Assembly (NCBI RefSeq): GCF_013184745.1
Contig: NZ_JAATVU010000031.1
Location: forward strand, 1-64,000
Direction of reading: 5' to 3'
DNA from: Mangrovicoccus sp. HB161399
Lineage (GTDB): Bacteria; Pseudomonadota; Alphaproteobacteria; Rhodobacterales; Rhodobacteraceae
Length of the DNA stretch: 64,000 nt
The notes beneath the pieces were generated by a model. The model saw only the letters and a program-made list of their open reading frames with translations, was not told the origin of the DNA and ran no database searches. The position numbers and the translations under genes are program-made. Of this stretch, positions 17,123 to 25,676 are shown one piece after another; position 1 is the stretch's first letter; every line of letters starts with the position of its first letter.

Positions 17123-18481
17123 ATGCCAGGATATCCCGAACTCGACCATACCAACGATCCGGCCGCCCGCTCCTGGGTCGGGACGGCCAATGACGGCATC
17201 AACGATTTCCCGGTCCAGAACCTGCCGCTCGGCATCTTCTCGGCGGCGGGCCTGCCGCCGCGGGCCGGCATGGCCATCGGCGCCAGCGTGCTCGATCTCG
17301 TGGCCGCCTCCGATCTGGGGCTTCTCGGCGACGCCGTCCCGCGGGAGCTGTTGGCGAAGGCCGGGCTCAACGATCTCTTCGCGGCGGGGCACGGGGCCGG
17401 ACTGCGGCTGCGCCATGCCGCCTTCGCGCTGCTGGAGGCCTCCGACACGATGGGCGCGCAGGCCCATGCAGGAGCCATCCTGCATGACATGGAAACGGTC
17501 ACGATGCACCGGCCGGTGCATGTCGGCAACTACACCGATTTCTACGCGGGCATCCATCACGCGGTGCGCGCGGGCGGGCTGCTGCAGCCCGAGAACCCGC
17601 TGCCCGACAACTACAAATGGGTGCCGATCGGCTATCACGGCCGTGCCTCGACGACGCGCGTTTCCGGCACGGATGTCCGCCGCCCCGCAGGCCAGTTTCA
17701 GCCGGCACCAGGCGCCGCGCCGGAATTCGGCCCCTGCCGGGAACTGGACCTGGAGCTGGAGATGGCCGTCTATGTCGGCCGTCCGACCGAATGGGGCCGC
17801 CCGCTGGGCATCGCCGAGGCGGCGGAGCATGTCGCCGGCTACGGGCTGCTGAACGACTGGTCGGCGCGCGACATCCAGCGCTGGGAAATGAAGCCTCTGG
17901 GGCCGTTCCTGTCGAAGAACCTCGGCACCTCGCTGTCGCCCTGGGTGCTCTCGCCGCAGGCGCTGGCGCCGTTCCGCGTGGCGATGGCGCCGCGCGATCC
18001 GGCCGATCCGCAGCCCCTGCCCTACCTGATGTCCGCCGAGGACCAGGCCAAGGGCACCTTCGACGTCGCGCTGAGCGTCCAGATCCGGACCGGGCGGATG
18101 CGGGCGGCGGGCGACGCGCCGGTGACGATCATCCGCTCCAACATGCGCGACCTCTACTGGACGCCGCAGCAGCTGCTGGCCCACCACACCTGCTCGGGCT
18201 GCGAGATGGAGGCGGGCGACCTGATCGGAACCGGCACGATTTCCGGCCCGCGCGAGGACGAGCTCGGCAGCCTGCTGGAGCTGACCATGAACGGCGCGCG
18301 CCCGGTTCGGCTGCCGAACGGCGAGACCCGCAGCTTCCTGGCCGATGGCGACGAAATCACGCTGAAAGGCCGCTGCACACGCGAGGGCTTCGTGCCGATC
18401 GGCTTTGGCACCTGCACCGGCACCGTCCTGCCTGCCCCGGTCGCTGCCGCGCCCCGCACGCTGGCCGGCAGCCCGGCCTGA
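17123..18481 (+). CDS. fahA: fumarylacetoacetase
   Basis: A 452-residue enzyme of the usual fumarylacetoacetase length, expected to split 4-fumarylacetoacetate or a related 3,5-diketoacid into two acids. The N-terminal SH3-like part runs to about residue 125. The C-terminal FAH fold follows, with the typical DWSARDIQRWEMKPLGPFL and SKNLGTSLSPWV segments near residues 250-275 and a metal-site region DLELEMAVYVG. In tyrosine breakdown fahA normally sits with hmgA and hpd. Neither is near here, and the partners are instead a hydroxyacyl dehydrogenase and an AtoE-like carrier. It may therefore act on another diketoacid. Confidence 0.93.
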   Translation: MPGYPELDHTNDPAARSWVGTANDGINDFPVQNLPLGIFSAAGLPPRAGMAIGASVLDLVAASDLGLLGDAVPRELLAKAGLNDLFAAGHGAGLRLRHAAFALLEASDTMGAQAHAGAILHDMETVTMHRPVHVGNYTDFYAGIHHAVRAGGLLQPENPLPDNYKWVPIGYHGRASTTRVSGTDVRRPAGQFQPAPGAAPEFGPCRELDLELEMAVYVGRPTEWGRPLGIAEAAEHVAGYGLLNDWSARDIQRWEMKPLGPFLSKNLGTSLSPWVLSPQALAPFRVAMAPRDPADPQPLPYLMSAEDQAKGTFDVALSVQIRTGRMRAAGDAPVTIIRSNMRDLYWTPQQLLAHHTCSGCEMEAGDLIGTGTISGPREDELGSLLELTMNGARPVRLPNGETRSFLADGDEITLKGRCTREGFVPIGFGTCTGTVLPAPVAAAPRTLAGSPA

Positions 18482-18489
18482 CGGCATTT

Positions 18490-18514
18490 CCCCGGACGCC
18501 GGGACGGTCCGGGG
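18490..18514 (+). terminator. hairpin after fumarylacetoacetase
   Basis: CCCCGGAC pairs with GTCCGGGG across a 9-base loop, 9 bp after the stop. It is a probable end of the GntR-led operon, ahead of the next promoter region with its own operator. Confidence 0.5.
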
Positions 18515-18585
18515 CCGGAGGCGCCTGCGCTTGAGCGGGAATGAGGTTGCCCGCGGCCGGGAATGAGGGATTTTGAAAGGATCTC

Positions 18586-18601
18586 TGCAACACATATTGC
18601 A
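18586..18601. promoter_or_regulatory. TGCAAY-N4-RTTGCA operator (site 4)
   Basis: TGCAACACATATTGCA lies 150 bp before the binding-protein gene at 18752. A -35-like TTGAAA is at 18573 and the site covers the expected -10 region, so binding would block transcription. Confidence 0.6.
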
Positions 18602-18751
18602 GATATTTGAAATTCAGAAAATTTCATGCACTCCTTGCAGGGCCGGGGCGGCGGTCCCGGACTGCGGCGGTCCCGCCGCAGCGGCGCAGAAGCGGGCCCG
18701 CAGAGCCTGCTGCGCCTCCGGCGCGACATGCATGCGATCAGGGAGGATAGC

Positions 18752-19720
18752 ATGAAATTCAAGAGCCTGCTTGCCGGTGTCCCGGCAGCGGCGCTGCTGG
18801 CCCTTTGCGGCCCGGCGCTGGCGAAGGACAGCGACCACGACTGGAGCAACATCGACATTCTCGTGCTGCACTGGTCGCAATCCTCGAACCCGTTCTTCGG
18901 CCCGGTCAATGCCGGGGCCGAGGACGCCGCCGAGGACCAGGGCGTCAACATCGACATCCAGTTCGGCGAGGAGGACCCGGTGGTCACCTCGAACATCCTG
19001 GAGACCGCCATCGCCAACGGCGTGGAGGCCATCGCGCTCGGCATTGCCGACGACGACAGCTACGATGACATCCTGTGCCGCGCGTCGCAGCAGGGCATCG
19101 TCGTGGTCAGCATGAACATCGACGACAGCAAGGGCCGCGACGGCACCTGCCGGCTGGCCTTCATGGGCCAGGACTTCGTGACGGCGGGCAAGGCGCTCGG
19201 CGAGCGGATGATCGCGGAGCACGGCATCGGCGCGGGCGACCTGGTCTTCACGCCGGTCGAGGCACCCGAGGGCACCTACGCCGTGCTGCGCCACCAGGGC
19301 GTGGCCGAGGCGATGGCCGAGGTCGGCGCGACCACCGAGATGCTGGCCACCACCAACGACCACGGCACCGCGCTGAACCTGATGACCCAGTACCTGCTGG
19401 GCCATCCCGACACCAAGGCGGTGATCGGCCTCGGCCAGACGCCGACCAGCCAGGCGGGGCAGGCGATCCGCGATGCCGGGCTCGACATCCCGGCGGGCGG
19501 CTTCGACATCTCGGAATCGATCCTCGCCGACATCCGCGACGGCGTGCTGACCGCGGCGGTCGACCAGCAGCCCTACAGCCAGGGCTACTACGCCGTCACC
19601 CAGGCGGCGCTGGCGGTGAAATACGGGCTCTATCCCTCAGAGATGGATACCGGCGGCATCGGTCTGGTCGACAAGACCAATTTCGGCGCCGCCGTCGAGT
19701 GGTCCGGCCGGGTGCGCTGA
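18752..19720 (+). CDS. ABC sugar-binding protein, RbsB type
   Basis: A 322-residue periplasmic binding protein of the type I (ribose/inositol) fold. The signal peptide ends in GPALA before KDSDHDW, and the mature part begins with the characteristic SSNPFFGPVNAGAEDAAED. The start at MKFKSLL has a strong GGGAGGATAG ribosome-binding site; in-frame ATGs further upstream would spoil the signal peptide. It heads an operon of binding protein, permease, single-domain ATPase, dehydrogenase, IolI-like enzyme, sterol-desaturase-type hydroxylase and PanB-like protein. The ligand is probably a cyclic polyol or sugar, judging by those enzymes. Confidence 0.92.
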   Translation: MKFKSLLAGVPAAALLALCGPALAKDSDHDWSNIDILVLHWSQSSNPFFGPVNAGAEDAAEDQGVNIDIQFGEEDPVVTSNILETAIANGVEAIALGIADDDSYDDILCRASQQGIVVVSMNIDDSKGRDGTCRLAFMGQDFVTAGKALGERMIAEHGIGAGDLVFTPVEAPEGTYAVLRHQGVAEAMAEVGATTEMLATTNDHGTALNLMTQYLLGHPDTKAVIGLGQTPTSQAGQAIRDAGLDIPAGGFDISESILADIRDGVLTAAVDQQPYSQGYYAVTQAALAVKYGLYPSEMDTGGIGLVDKTNFGAAVEWSGRVR

Positions 19721-19745
19721 GCGCCCCGCCCGTCCCCCGGGGCGC
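19721..19745 (+). terminator. hairpin after the binding-protein gene
   Basis: GCGCCCC directly after the stop pairs with GGGGCGC at 19739, with an 11-base loop. It is the second case in this window of a hairpin between binding-protein and permease genes. Confidence 0.45.
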
Positions 19746-19793
19746 GGCCGCGGCCGCCCCCGGTCCCCCAGCCCGAGCCGGAAAGCCAGACCA

Positions 19794-20864
19794 ATGACCA
19801 TGACCCAGAGCGACCCCGTCGCCTCCTCCGACCATATCCGCGCGGCCATCGACACCCGCAACCAGCGCGGCCCCCTCGTCAAGCTGCGCGACTGGATCAC
19901 CTCGCGCCCCGAGGGCGGCATCGCCGTGCTCTTCGTCACCGTCCAGATCGTGGTGATCGCCGCGGCGCTCGCCAATCCGCAGTTCCGCTATCTCTCGGAT
20001 GCCAACATCGCCGTCATGCTGAAAGCCATCGCGCCGCTGGGCATCATGGCGCTCGGCGTCGGCGTGCTGATGATCGCCGGCGAATTCGACCTCTCGGTCG
20101 GCTCGCTCTATTCCTTCTGCGCCATCGTCACCGCGACGCTGACCGCGCAATGGGGCGGCGACGGGGCCGAGGGCGTGGCCTGGGCGCCCTTTGCCGCGGC
20201 TGCGGCGGGACTTGCCGTCGGAACGGCCGCGGGGCTGCTGAACGGCTATGTCACGCTGAAATTCGCCATCCCCTCCTTCATCACCACGCTGGGCGCGATG
20301 CTGATGTGGAAGGGCGTGACGCTGTTCTACCACGGCGCGACGTCGCTGCGCTTCAAGCCGTCCGAGCCATTCGCCACGCTCTTCGGCGGGTCGGTCGGGA
20401 TCGTCCATGCCTCGATCATCTGGTTCGCCATCGCGGCCGCGATCTTCTGGGCGATGCTGCACCACCACCGCATCGGCAACCATTTCTTCGCCGTCGGCGG
20501 CAACCGCCAGGCCGCGGTGGCGATCGGCATCAACCCGATGAAGACCAAGCTGATCGCCTTCGGCCTGACCGGCTTCATGGCGGCCTTCGCAGGGATCATC
20601 GCGGGCACCCGCGTCAGTTCCATCCAGCCCGGCGGCGGCCAGGGGCTGGAGCTCGTCGCCATCGCGGCCTGCGTGATCGGCGGCCATGCGCTGATGGGCG
20701 GGCGCGGCTCGATCCTCGGCATCGTGCTGGGCACCGCGCTGATGTTCACCATCCAGGACGTGCTGCTTCTGATGCGCGCCCCGGGCTTCTATTTCGAGAT
20801 GTTCGTCGGCCTGCTGATCGTGCTCGCCGTGATCATGAACATGGCCATCCGGCGCCGCGGCTGA
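19794..20864 (+). CDS. ABC sugar permease, RbsC type
   Basis: A 356-residue inner-membrane permease of the CUT2/branched type, with about eight to ten hydrophobic spans after a 50-residue cytoplasmic N terminus. The family signature [14 protein letters not shown] is near residue 95. The glycine-rich loop that contacts the ATPase, GGHALMGGRGSILGIVLG, is near residue 300. Two ATGs six bases apart (19794 and 19800) are equally plausible starts. It works with the binding protein upstream and the ATPase downstream. Confidence 0.92.
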   Translation: MTMTQSDPVASSDHIRAAIDTRNQRGPLVKLRDWITSRPEGGIAVLFVTVQIVVIAAALANPQFRYLSDANIAVMLKAIAPLGIMALGVGVLMIAGEFDLSVGSLYSFCAIVTATLTAQWGGDGAEGVAWAPFAAAAAGLAVGTAAGLLNGYVTLKFAIPSFITTLGAMLMWKGVTLFYHGATSLRFKPSEPFATLFGGSVGIVHASIIWFAIAAAIFWAMLHHHRIGNHFFAVGGNRQAAVAIGINPMKTKLIAFGLTGFMAAFAGIIAGTRVSSIQPGGGQGLELVAIAACVIGGHALMGGRGSILGIVLGTALMFTIQDVLLLMRAPGFYFEMFVGLLIVLAVIMNMAIRRRG

Positions 20865-20875
20865 GGGAGGAGACC

Positions 20876-21667
20876 ATGACCGCCATCGAAACCATCGCCC
20901 CGTCCGAACCGCCCGTCATCGGCCTTGCGCCCGTGGGCACGCCGCTTCTGGAGATGCGCGACATCGTCAAGCGCTACGGCAGCTTCACCGCGCTCAACGG
21001 CATGAACTTCCATGTCAACGATGCCGAGGTCGTTGCGCTGCTGGGCGACAACGGCGCCGGGAAATCGACCCTCGTCAAGATGATGTCCGGCATCAACCCG
21101 CCGACCTCCGGAACCATCCTGGCGAACGGAAAGGAGGTCCAGTTCCGCTCGCGCGCCGACAGCGAGGCCGCGGGGGTGGAGACCATCTACCAGGACATCG
21201 CGCTGGTCGACGCCATGTCGATCACCCGCAACATCTTCCTCGGCCGCGAGATCGTGAAGCCTGGCGGCTTCCTCGACCACCGCGCGATGGAGGAGAAGAC
21301 CATCGAGATCCTCGGCTCGGCCGTGCAGATCTCGGGGATCGACGACCCGGAGAAGGAGGTCGGCTTCCTCTCCGGCGGCCAGAAGCAGGCCGTCGCCATC
21401 GCCCGCGCGGTGCATTTCAAGCGCAACATCCTGCTCCTGGACGAACCGACCTCGGCGCTTTCCGTGCGCGAGACCGAGCATCTGCTGGCCTATGTCCGCG
21501 AACTGCGCGACCAGGGCACGTCCTCGGTGCTGGTGACCCACAACATCTACCATGCCTTCCAGGTCTGCGACCGCTTCGTGGTGATGAGCCATGGCCAGAA
21601 GGTCTTCGAGGCCGCGAAGGCCGACACCTCGATCGACGAGGTGACCTACCACGTGATCCGCACCTGA
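20876..21667 (+). CDS. ABC sugar transporter ATPase, single-domain RbsA/FrcA type
   Basis: A 263-residue ATPase with one nucleotide-binding domain, half the length of RbsA, as in the FrcA-type importers of rhizobia; it should act as a homodimer. Walker A is GDNGAGKST, the signature [16 protein letters not shown], Walker B LLLDEP, followed by TSALSVRET and the H-loop [11 protein letters not shown]. The 11-bp gap to the permease gene and its AGGGAGGAGACC ribosome-binding site fix the start. It is similar in length and sequence to the ATPase at 33958-34776. Confidence 0.93.
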   Translation: MTAIETIAPSEPPVIGLAPVGTPLLEMRDIVKRYGSFTALNGMNFHVNDAEVVALLGDNGAGKSTLVKMMSGINPPTSGTILANGKEVQFRSRADSEAAGVETIYQDIALVDAMSITRNIFLGREIVKPGGFLDHRAMEEKTIEILGSAVQISGIDDPEKEVGFLSGGQKQAVAIARAVHFKRNILLLDEPTSALSVRETEHLLAYVRELRDQGTSSVLVTHNIYHAFQVCDRFVVMSHGQKVFEAAKADTSIDEVTYHVIRT

Positions 21668-21680
21668 AGGGAGCCGAGGC

Positions 21681-22877
21681 ATGGGACTCAGCACATCCGC
21701 AAATCTCCGCCATCCGCCGCTGGGACGCCGCCTGCGGCTGGGCTTCGTCGGCGGCGGCCGCGGCGGGCTCGTCGGCGAATGGCACGCCTCGGGCGCGCGG
21801 CTGTCGAACCACTGGGACATCGTCGCGGGCGCGCTCAGCTCCGATCCGGCCAATGCCGCGGCCTCGGCCCGCGACTGGTGCATTGCCGATGACCGTTCCT
21901 ACGGCACCTATGGCGCCATGGCCGCGGCCGAGGCGGCGCGGGAGGACGGCATCGAGGCGGTGACGATCTGCACGCCGAACTGGACGCATTTCGACATGGC
22001 CTCGAGCTTTCTCAACGCCGGGATCGACGTCATCCTCGACAAGCCGATGGTCAACACGCTGGAAGATGCGCAGGCGCTGGTGAAGCTGCAGCGCGAGACC
22101 GGGCTCGTGCTGGCGATGACCTATCCCTACACCTACCACGCGATGGTGCGGCAGGCGAAGCTGATGGTCGCGGCAGGCATGATCGGCAAGGTGCGGCAGG
22201 TCCATGTCGAATACGTGCAGGACTGGGCGACCGGTCCCGCCGATCCCGAATTCAAGGGCGCGGCCTGGCGGCGCGACACCGCGAAGGTCGGCCGCGCCTC
22301 GGCCACCGGGGATATCGGCACGCATGCCTATCACCTGCTGAAATACGTCACCGGCGAGGACGTCGCGCAGCTGCGCGCGGATTTCCATGTCTGCGGCGCC
22401 GCGAAGGCGATGGAGGATACCGCCTTCGTCAACGTGAAGCTGGCGAACGGCGCGCCGGGGCTCCTGTGGATCACCCAGGCCGCGCCAGGGAATTTCTGCG
22501 GGCTGCGCCTGCGCGTCTTCGGCGAGACCGGAGCGCTGGAATGGGACCAGGAATTCCCAGAGCAGCTCCGCTTCGCGCCGCTGGACGCCCCGGTGCAGAT
22601 CCTGACCCGCGGCACCGGATCCGGCATGCTGCCCGAGGCGGAGTCGCTGGTGGTCCTGCCCCGCGGCCATGGCGAGGCGCTGAGCGATGCCTGGGCCAAT
22701 CTCTATGCCGAGATCGGCCTCGCGGTGGCCGCGCGCCGCTCGGGGCAGCGCCCGAACGACATGGGGCTGCATCTCAGCGACGTGGCCGAGGGCGCGAAGG
22801 GCGTGGCCTTCGTCCATGCCTGCGCCGACAGCCACGAGGCGGGCGGCGGCTGGGTCGGCCTGGCGGCGGAGGCATGA
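21681..22877 (+). CDS. Gfo/Idh/MocA-family oxidoreductase
   Basis: A 398-residue NAD(P)-dependent dehydrogenase. The N-terminal Rossmann motif is [12 protein letters not shown], the family's EKP position reads LDKPMVN, and a C-terminal substrate domain carries [13 protein letters not shown]. It is a clear paralogue of the protein at 12408-13628 (both have AGALSS, AASARDW, IADDR and GIDV). It starts 13 bp after the ATPase gene with an AAGGGAG ribosome-binding site, and its stop overlaps the start of an IolI-like gene. The pair probably oxidises an imported polyol and then isomerises the ketone. Confidence 0.88.
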   Translation: MGLSTSANLRHPPLGRRLRLGFVGGGRGGLVGEWHASGARLSNHWDIVAGALSSDPANAAASARDWCIADDRSYGTYGAMAAAEAAREDGIEAVTICTPNWTHFDMASSFLNAGIDVILDKPMVNTLEDAQALVKLQRETGLVLAMTYPYTYHAMVRQAKLMVAAGMIGKVRQVHVEYVQDWATGPADPEFKGAAWRRDTAKVGRASATGDIGTHAYHLLKYVTGEDVAQLRADFHVCGAAKAMEDTAFVNVKLANGAPGLLWITQAAPGNFCGLRLRVFGETGALEWDQEFPEQLRFAPLDAPVQILTRGTGSGMLPEAESLVVLPRGHGEALSDAWANLYAEIGLAVAARRSGQRPNDMGLHLSDVAEGAKGVAFVHACADSHEAGGGWVGLAAEA

Positions 22878-23713
22878 GCATGGGCTTCGCCGTCGCGGTC
22901 AACCGCACCTGCGCGCCGCAGATGTCCTTCCTCGACTTCCTCGCGCTGGCCCGCCAGGCCGGAGCAACGGCGGTCGAGATCCGCAACGACATGGGCGGCG
23001 AGCTCGACGGCCAGATGCCGGTCAGCGCGGTCCGGGCGATGCTCGACACCGCCGGGCTGCGCTGCGCCGCGCTGAACGCGCTGCAGCGCTTCAACGACTG
23101 GACGCCGGAGCGCGCCGACGAGGCACGGCAGCTGATCGCCCAGGCGGCGGCGCTCGGCGCTTCGGGCATCGTGCTGTGCCCGGTGGTCGATGCTTCTGCC
23201 GGCTGGAGCCCCGCAGAGGCGCATGACCGCCTCTGCGCCGGACTGTCCGGGCTCGCCCCGCTCTTCGAGGGCTCGGGCGTGAAGGGCCTCGTCGAGCCGC
23301 TGGGCATGGCGGGCTCCACCATGAAGCGGCAGGACGCCGCCGTCGCCGCGGTGGAAGACGCCGCGGGCTGGCGGAATTTCGCGCTCTGCCATGACACGTT
23401 CCAGTACTGGCGCTGCGGCGATGACCGGATGTTCCCGCAGCATTTCGGCATGGTCCATGTCTCGGGCATCGCGCGGCCCGACCTGGAGCCGGGCGAGCTG
23501 GACGAGCCGGACCGCGGGCTGGTCTTTCCCGGCGACCGGGCGGGCACCATCGCCCAGCTCAGGCAGATCCTCGCCGCGGGCTACCGCGGGACGGTTTCCT
23601 TCGAGCCTTTCGATCCCGAGGTGCAGCGCGACCCGCGCCTCGCCAACCATCTGGCCGCCAGCATCGACTATGTCCGCCTGACCGCGACGGACCCGGCGCG
23701 GGCGGCATCCTGA
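22874..23713 (+). CDS. IolI-like sugar/inosose isomerase (TIM barrel)
   Basis: A 279-residue xylose-isomerase-like TIM barrel whose ATG overlaps the previous stop (ATGA). The metal ligands known for IolI are kept: Glu in LVEPLGM, Asp in LCHDTFQY, His in MVHVSGI and Glu in VSFEPF. It is homologous to the protein at 11591-12400 (shared RNDxxGEL, FNDWxPE, HVSG), and both copies sit next to paralogous dehydrogenases, though in opposite gene order. The probable reaction is isomerisation of a keto-inositol or ketose. Confidence 0.85.
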   Translation: MSMGFAVAVNRTCAPQMSFLDFLALARQAGATAVEIRNDMGGELDGQMPVSAVRAMLDTAGLRCAALNALQRFNDWTPERADEARQLIAQAAALGASGIVLCPVVDASAGWSPAEAHDRLCAGLSGLAPLFEGSGVKGLVEPLGMAGSTMKRQDAAVAAVEDAAGWRNFALCHDTFQYWRCGDDRMFPQHFGMVHVSGIARPDLEPGELDEPDRGLVFPGDRAGTIAQLRQILAAGYRGTVSFEPFDPEVQRDPRLANHLAASIDYVRLTATDPARAAS

Positions 23714-23718
23714 ACCGC

Positions 23719-23737
23719 CGGGGGCCGCGCGCCCCCG
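23719..23737 (+). terminator. small hairpin after the IolI-like gene
   Basis: CGGGGGC pairs with GCCCCCG around a 5-base loop in a 52-bp gap. It is an intergenic RNA element at most, because the following gene has its own strong ribosome-binding site and the same direction. Confidence 0.35.
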
Positions 23738-23765
23738 CATGAGACGCCAAGAGAGGAGGAGGCTC

Positions 23766-24779
23766 ATGGACGAGACTGCCCACGGCACGCGCGACCGGCG
23801 CGGCCACTATGTCCCCAAGGACCCGATAGAATCCGCCCCGATCTACGAGATGCCGCCGCACCCGAAGCGGGTGCTCTCGTGGCTGGTCGGCCATGACGGC
23901 TACCTGTTTCCCTGGAACGCGGCGCTCTTCGCCATCGCCGCCGGGATCTGGGTGCTGCTCACCCCGCCCATGGAGACCATGGCGACCCTGTCGCCGGGAT
24001 GGATCCTGTACCTGCTGGCGCGCAACGCGGTGCTGATCACGCTGTTCTTCGGCGCCTTCCACCTGCGGCTCTACATGAAGCAGAAGCAGGGCACCGCCTT
24101 CAAGTACAACCCGAAATTCCCCGAGAAGGCCGGGCAGCGCGGCTTCCTCTTCGGCAGCCAGACCCGCGAGAACGTGTTCTGGACGCTGTGCAGCGGCGTG
24201 CCGATCTGGACCGCCTACGAGGTCCTGATGCTCTGGCTCTTCGCCTCCGGCAAGCTGCCCTGGCTGAGCTTCGCCGACAGCCCGGTCTGGTTCATCCTCT
24301 TCATGGCGCTGATTCCGATCTGGCGGGAGTTCCACTTCTACTGCATCCACCGCCTGATCCATTGGGGACCGTTCTACCGCTGGATCCACAAGCTGCACCA
24401 CAACAACGTCAACCCGGGACCATGGTCGAGCCTGTCCATGCATCCCGTCGAGCATGCGCTCTATTTCTCGGTGGTGCTGATCCACGTGATCCTGCCCAGC
24501 CATCCGCTGCATGCGCTCTTTTCGCTGCACCATGCCGCCTTCGGCTCGCTGATCGGCCATATCGGCTTCGACAAGGTTGTGACCGGGGACCGCGCGGCGA
24601 TGGATACGCATGCCTATTCCCACTACCTGCACCACAAGTTCTTCGAGGTGAACTACGGCGACGGGCTGGTCCCCCTGGACCGCGTCTTCGGCACCTTCCA
24701 TGACGGCACGCCCGAGGGCGACCGGGCGATGGATGCACGCCGCCGCCGCCGGATGCAGAGCCAGCGCCAGGCCGGCTGA
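23766..24779 (+). CDS. sterol desaturase/fatty acid hydroxylase-family membrane enzyme
   Basis: A 337-residue integral membrane di-iron hydroxylase with four or so hydrophobic segments. The histidine clusters of the family are present: HFYCIHRLIH (residues 190-199), HKLHH (208-212) and HYLHHKFFEVNYG (from 286). Enzymes of this fold use O2 and electrons to hydroxylate or desaturate C-H bonds. I chose the start at MDETAH after GAGAGGAGGAGG rather than an ATG nine codons upstream. Its place after a sugar importer, dehydrogenase and IolI-like gene is unusual. It may remove or oxidise a methyl or alkyl group on the imported compound, with electrons from the ferredoxin genes at 28 kb; both points are inference. 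Confidence 0.88.
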   Translation: MDETAHGTRDRRGHYVPKDPIESAPIYEMPPHPKRVLSWLVGHDGYLFPWNAALFAIAAGIWVLLTPPMETMATLSPGWILYLLARNAVLITLFFGAFHLRLYMKQKQGTAFKYNPKFPEKAGQRGFLFGSQTRENVFWTLCSGVPIWTAYEVLMLWLFASGKLPWLSFADSPVWFILFMALIPIWREFHFYCIHRLIHWGPFYRWIHKLHHNNVNPGPWSSLSMHPVEHALYFSVVLIHVILPSHPLHALFSLHHAAFGSLIGHIGFDKVVTGDRAAMDTHAYSHYLHHKFFEVNYGDGLVPLDRVFGTFHDGTPEGDRAMDARRRRRMQSQRQAG

Positions 24780-24793
24780 CCCAGATACCTCCC

Positions 24794-24828
24794 GCCCGCG
24801 GCCGCCCCCCTCATCAGCGGCCGCGGGC
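24794..24828 (+). terminator. hairpin after the hydroxylase gene
   Basis: A 12-bp perfect stem, GCCCGCGGCCGC with GCGGCCGCGGGC, is followed at once by ATTTT. It is one of the more terminator-like structures here. The PanB-like gene still follows within 25 bp in the same direction, so readthrough or partial termination is likely. Confidence 0.55.
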
Positions 24829-24851
24829 ATTTTGATCCCCAGGAGACGCCC

Positions 24852-25676
24852 ATGCCCCCGACCAGACCCACCGTTGCCGACATCCGCGCGCTCAAGGGCG
24901 TGCGGCAGCTTTCCATGCTCTATGTCGAGACCGAGGACGAAGCCCGCGCCGCCGCCGCCGCGGGCATCGACATGCTGTCGATCATCGCCCCCATCTGGAC
25001 GCCCTCCATGCGCGAGGCGGCGGGCAGCTGCTTCGTGCAGGTCGGGCTGCTCTATGGCGAGCTCGTCACCACCGAGGACTACCTGCGCGCGGGGTTCGAC
25101 GCGCTCAGGACCGGCGGCGACGCCTTCTATTGCGCGGCCGGGCTGCCCACCGTGCGGGCAATGGCCGACGAGGGCCTGCCGGTCGTCGGCCATCTCGGGC
25201 TGATCCCGTCGCGATGCACCTGGACCGGCGGCTTCCGCGCCGTCGGCAAAACCGCCGACTCCGCGATGGAAATCTGGGCGCAGGCCCAGGCGCTGGAAGA
25301 GGCCGGGGCCTTCGGCGCGGAGCTGGAGGTCGTGCCCGACCGCGTCGCCGCCGAACTGACCCGCCGCTCGCCGCTGATCATGCTGGGCATGGGCGCCGGG
25401 CCGCATGCCGATGCGCAGTATCTCTTCGCCGAGGACGTGCTGGGCTGCACCAAGGGCCACAAGCCGCGCCACGCGAAGACCTACCGCGATTTCGCCGCCG
25501 AGCATGCGCGGCTCCAGCAGGAGCGGATCGCCGCCTTCGGCGAGTTCCGCGCCGATGTCGCTTCGGGCGCGTACCCCGAGGAGGGCCACAAGGTCGGGAT
25601 CGCGGACGAGGAATTCGACGCCTTCCTCGCCCGGCTGGACCCGCTCGCCCCGGCTCAGAAGCTTTCCGGCAGGTAG
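24852..25676 (+). CDS. divergent PanB-family protein (ketopantoate hydroxymethyltransferase-like)
   Basis: A 274-residue PEP-mutase/PanB-type barrel. The middle and C-terminal parts match PanB well: VVGHLGLIPSRCTWTGGF (His kept), ELEVVP (the catalytic Glu of LECVP), MGAGPHADAQYLFAEDVLG and AYPEEGH. The N-terminal active site does not. The GDS metal aspartate, the ADLPF aspartate and the KIEGG lysine/glutamate of true PanB are replaced by IIAPIW, VGLLYG and YCAAG. It is therefore unlikely to make ketopantoate. It could still bind a ketoacid or a folate-borne C1 unit, which would fit the PurU and demethylation genes nearby, but the function is unknown. Its 3' end overlaps the convergent LacI gene by 22 bp. 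Confidence 0.8.
   Translation: MPPTRPTVADIRALKGVRQLSMLYVETEDEARAAAAAGIDMLSIIAPIWTPSMREAAGSCFVQVGLLYGELVTTEDYLRAGFDALRTGGDAFYCAAGLPTVRAMADEGLPVVGHLGLIPSRCTWTGGFRAVGKTADSAMEIWAQAQALEEAGAFGAELEVVPDRVAAELTRRSPLIMLGMGAGPHADAQYLFAEDVLGCTKGHKPRHAKTYRDFAAEHARLQQERIAAFGEFRADVASGAYPEEGHKVGIADEEFDAFLARLDPLAPAQKLSGR

Noticed and set aside
13885-17529. A minus-strand open frame of over 1,200 codons opposite the GntR, dehydrogenase, AtoE and fumarylacetoacetase genes.
   Set aside because: Its composition (runs of H, R, G, Q and E) is the antisense image of high-GC codons. The plus-strand genes have clear families, start sites and hairpins.
24852-25676. Naming the PanB homologue panB.
   Set aside because: Key metal and catalytic residues of the N-terminal half are missing, and the context is catabolic rather than pantothenate synthesis.
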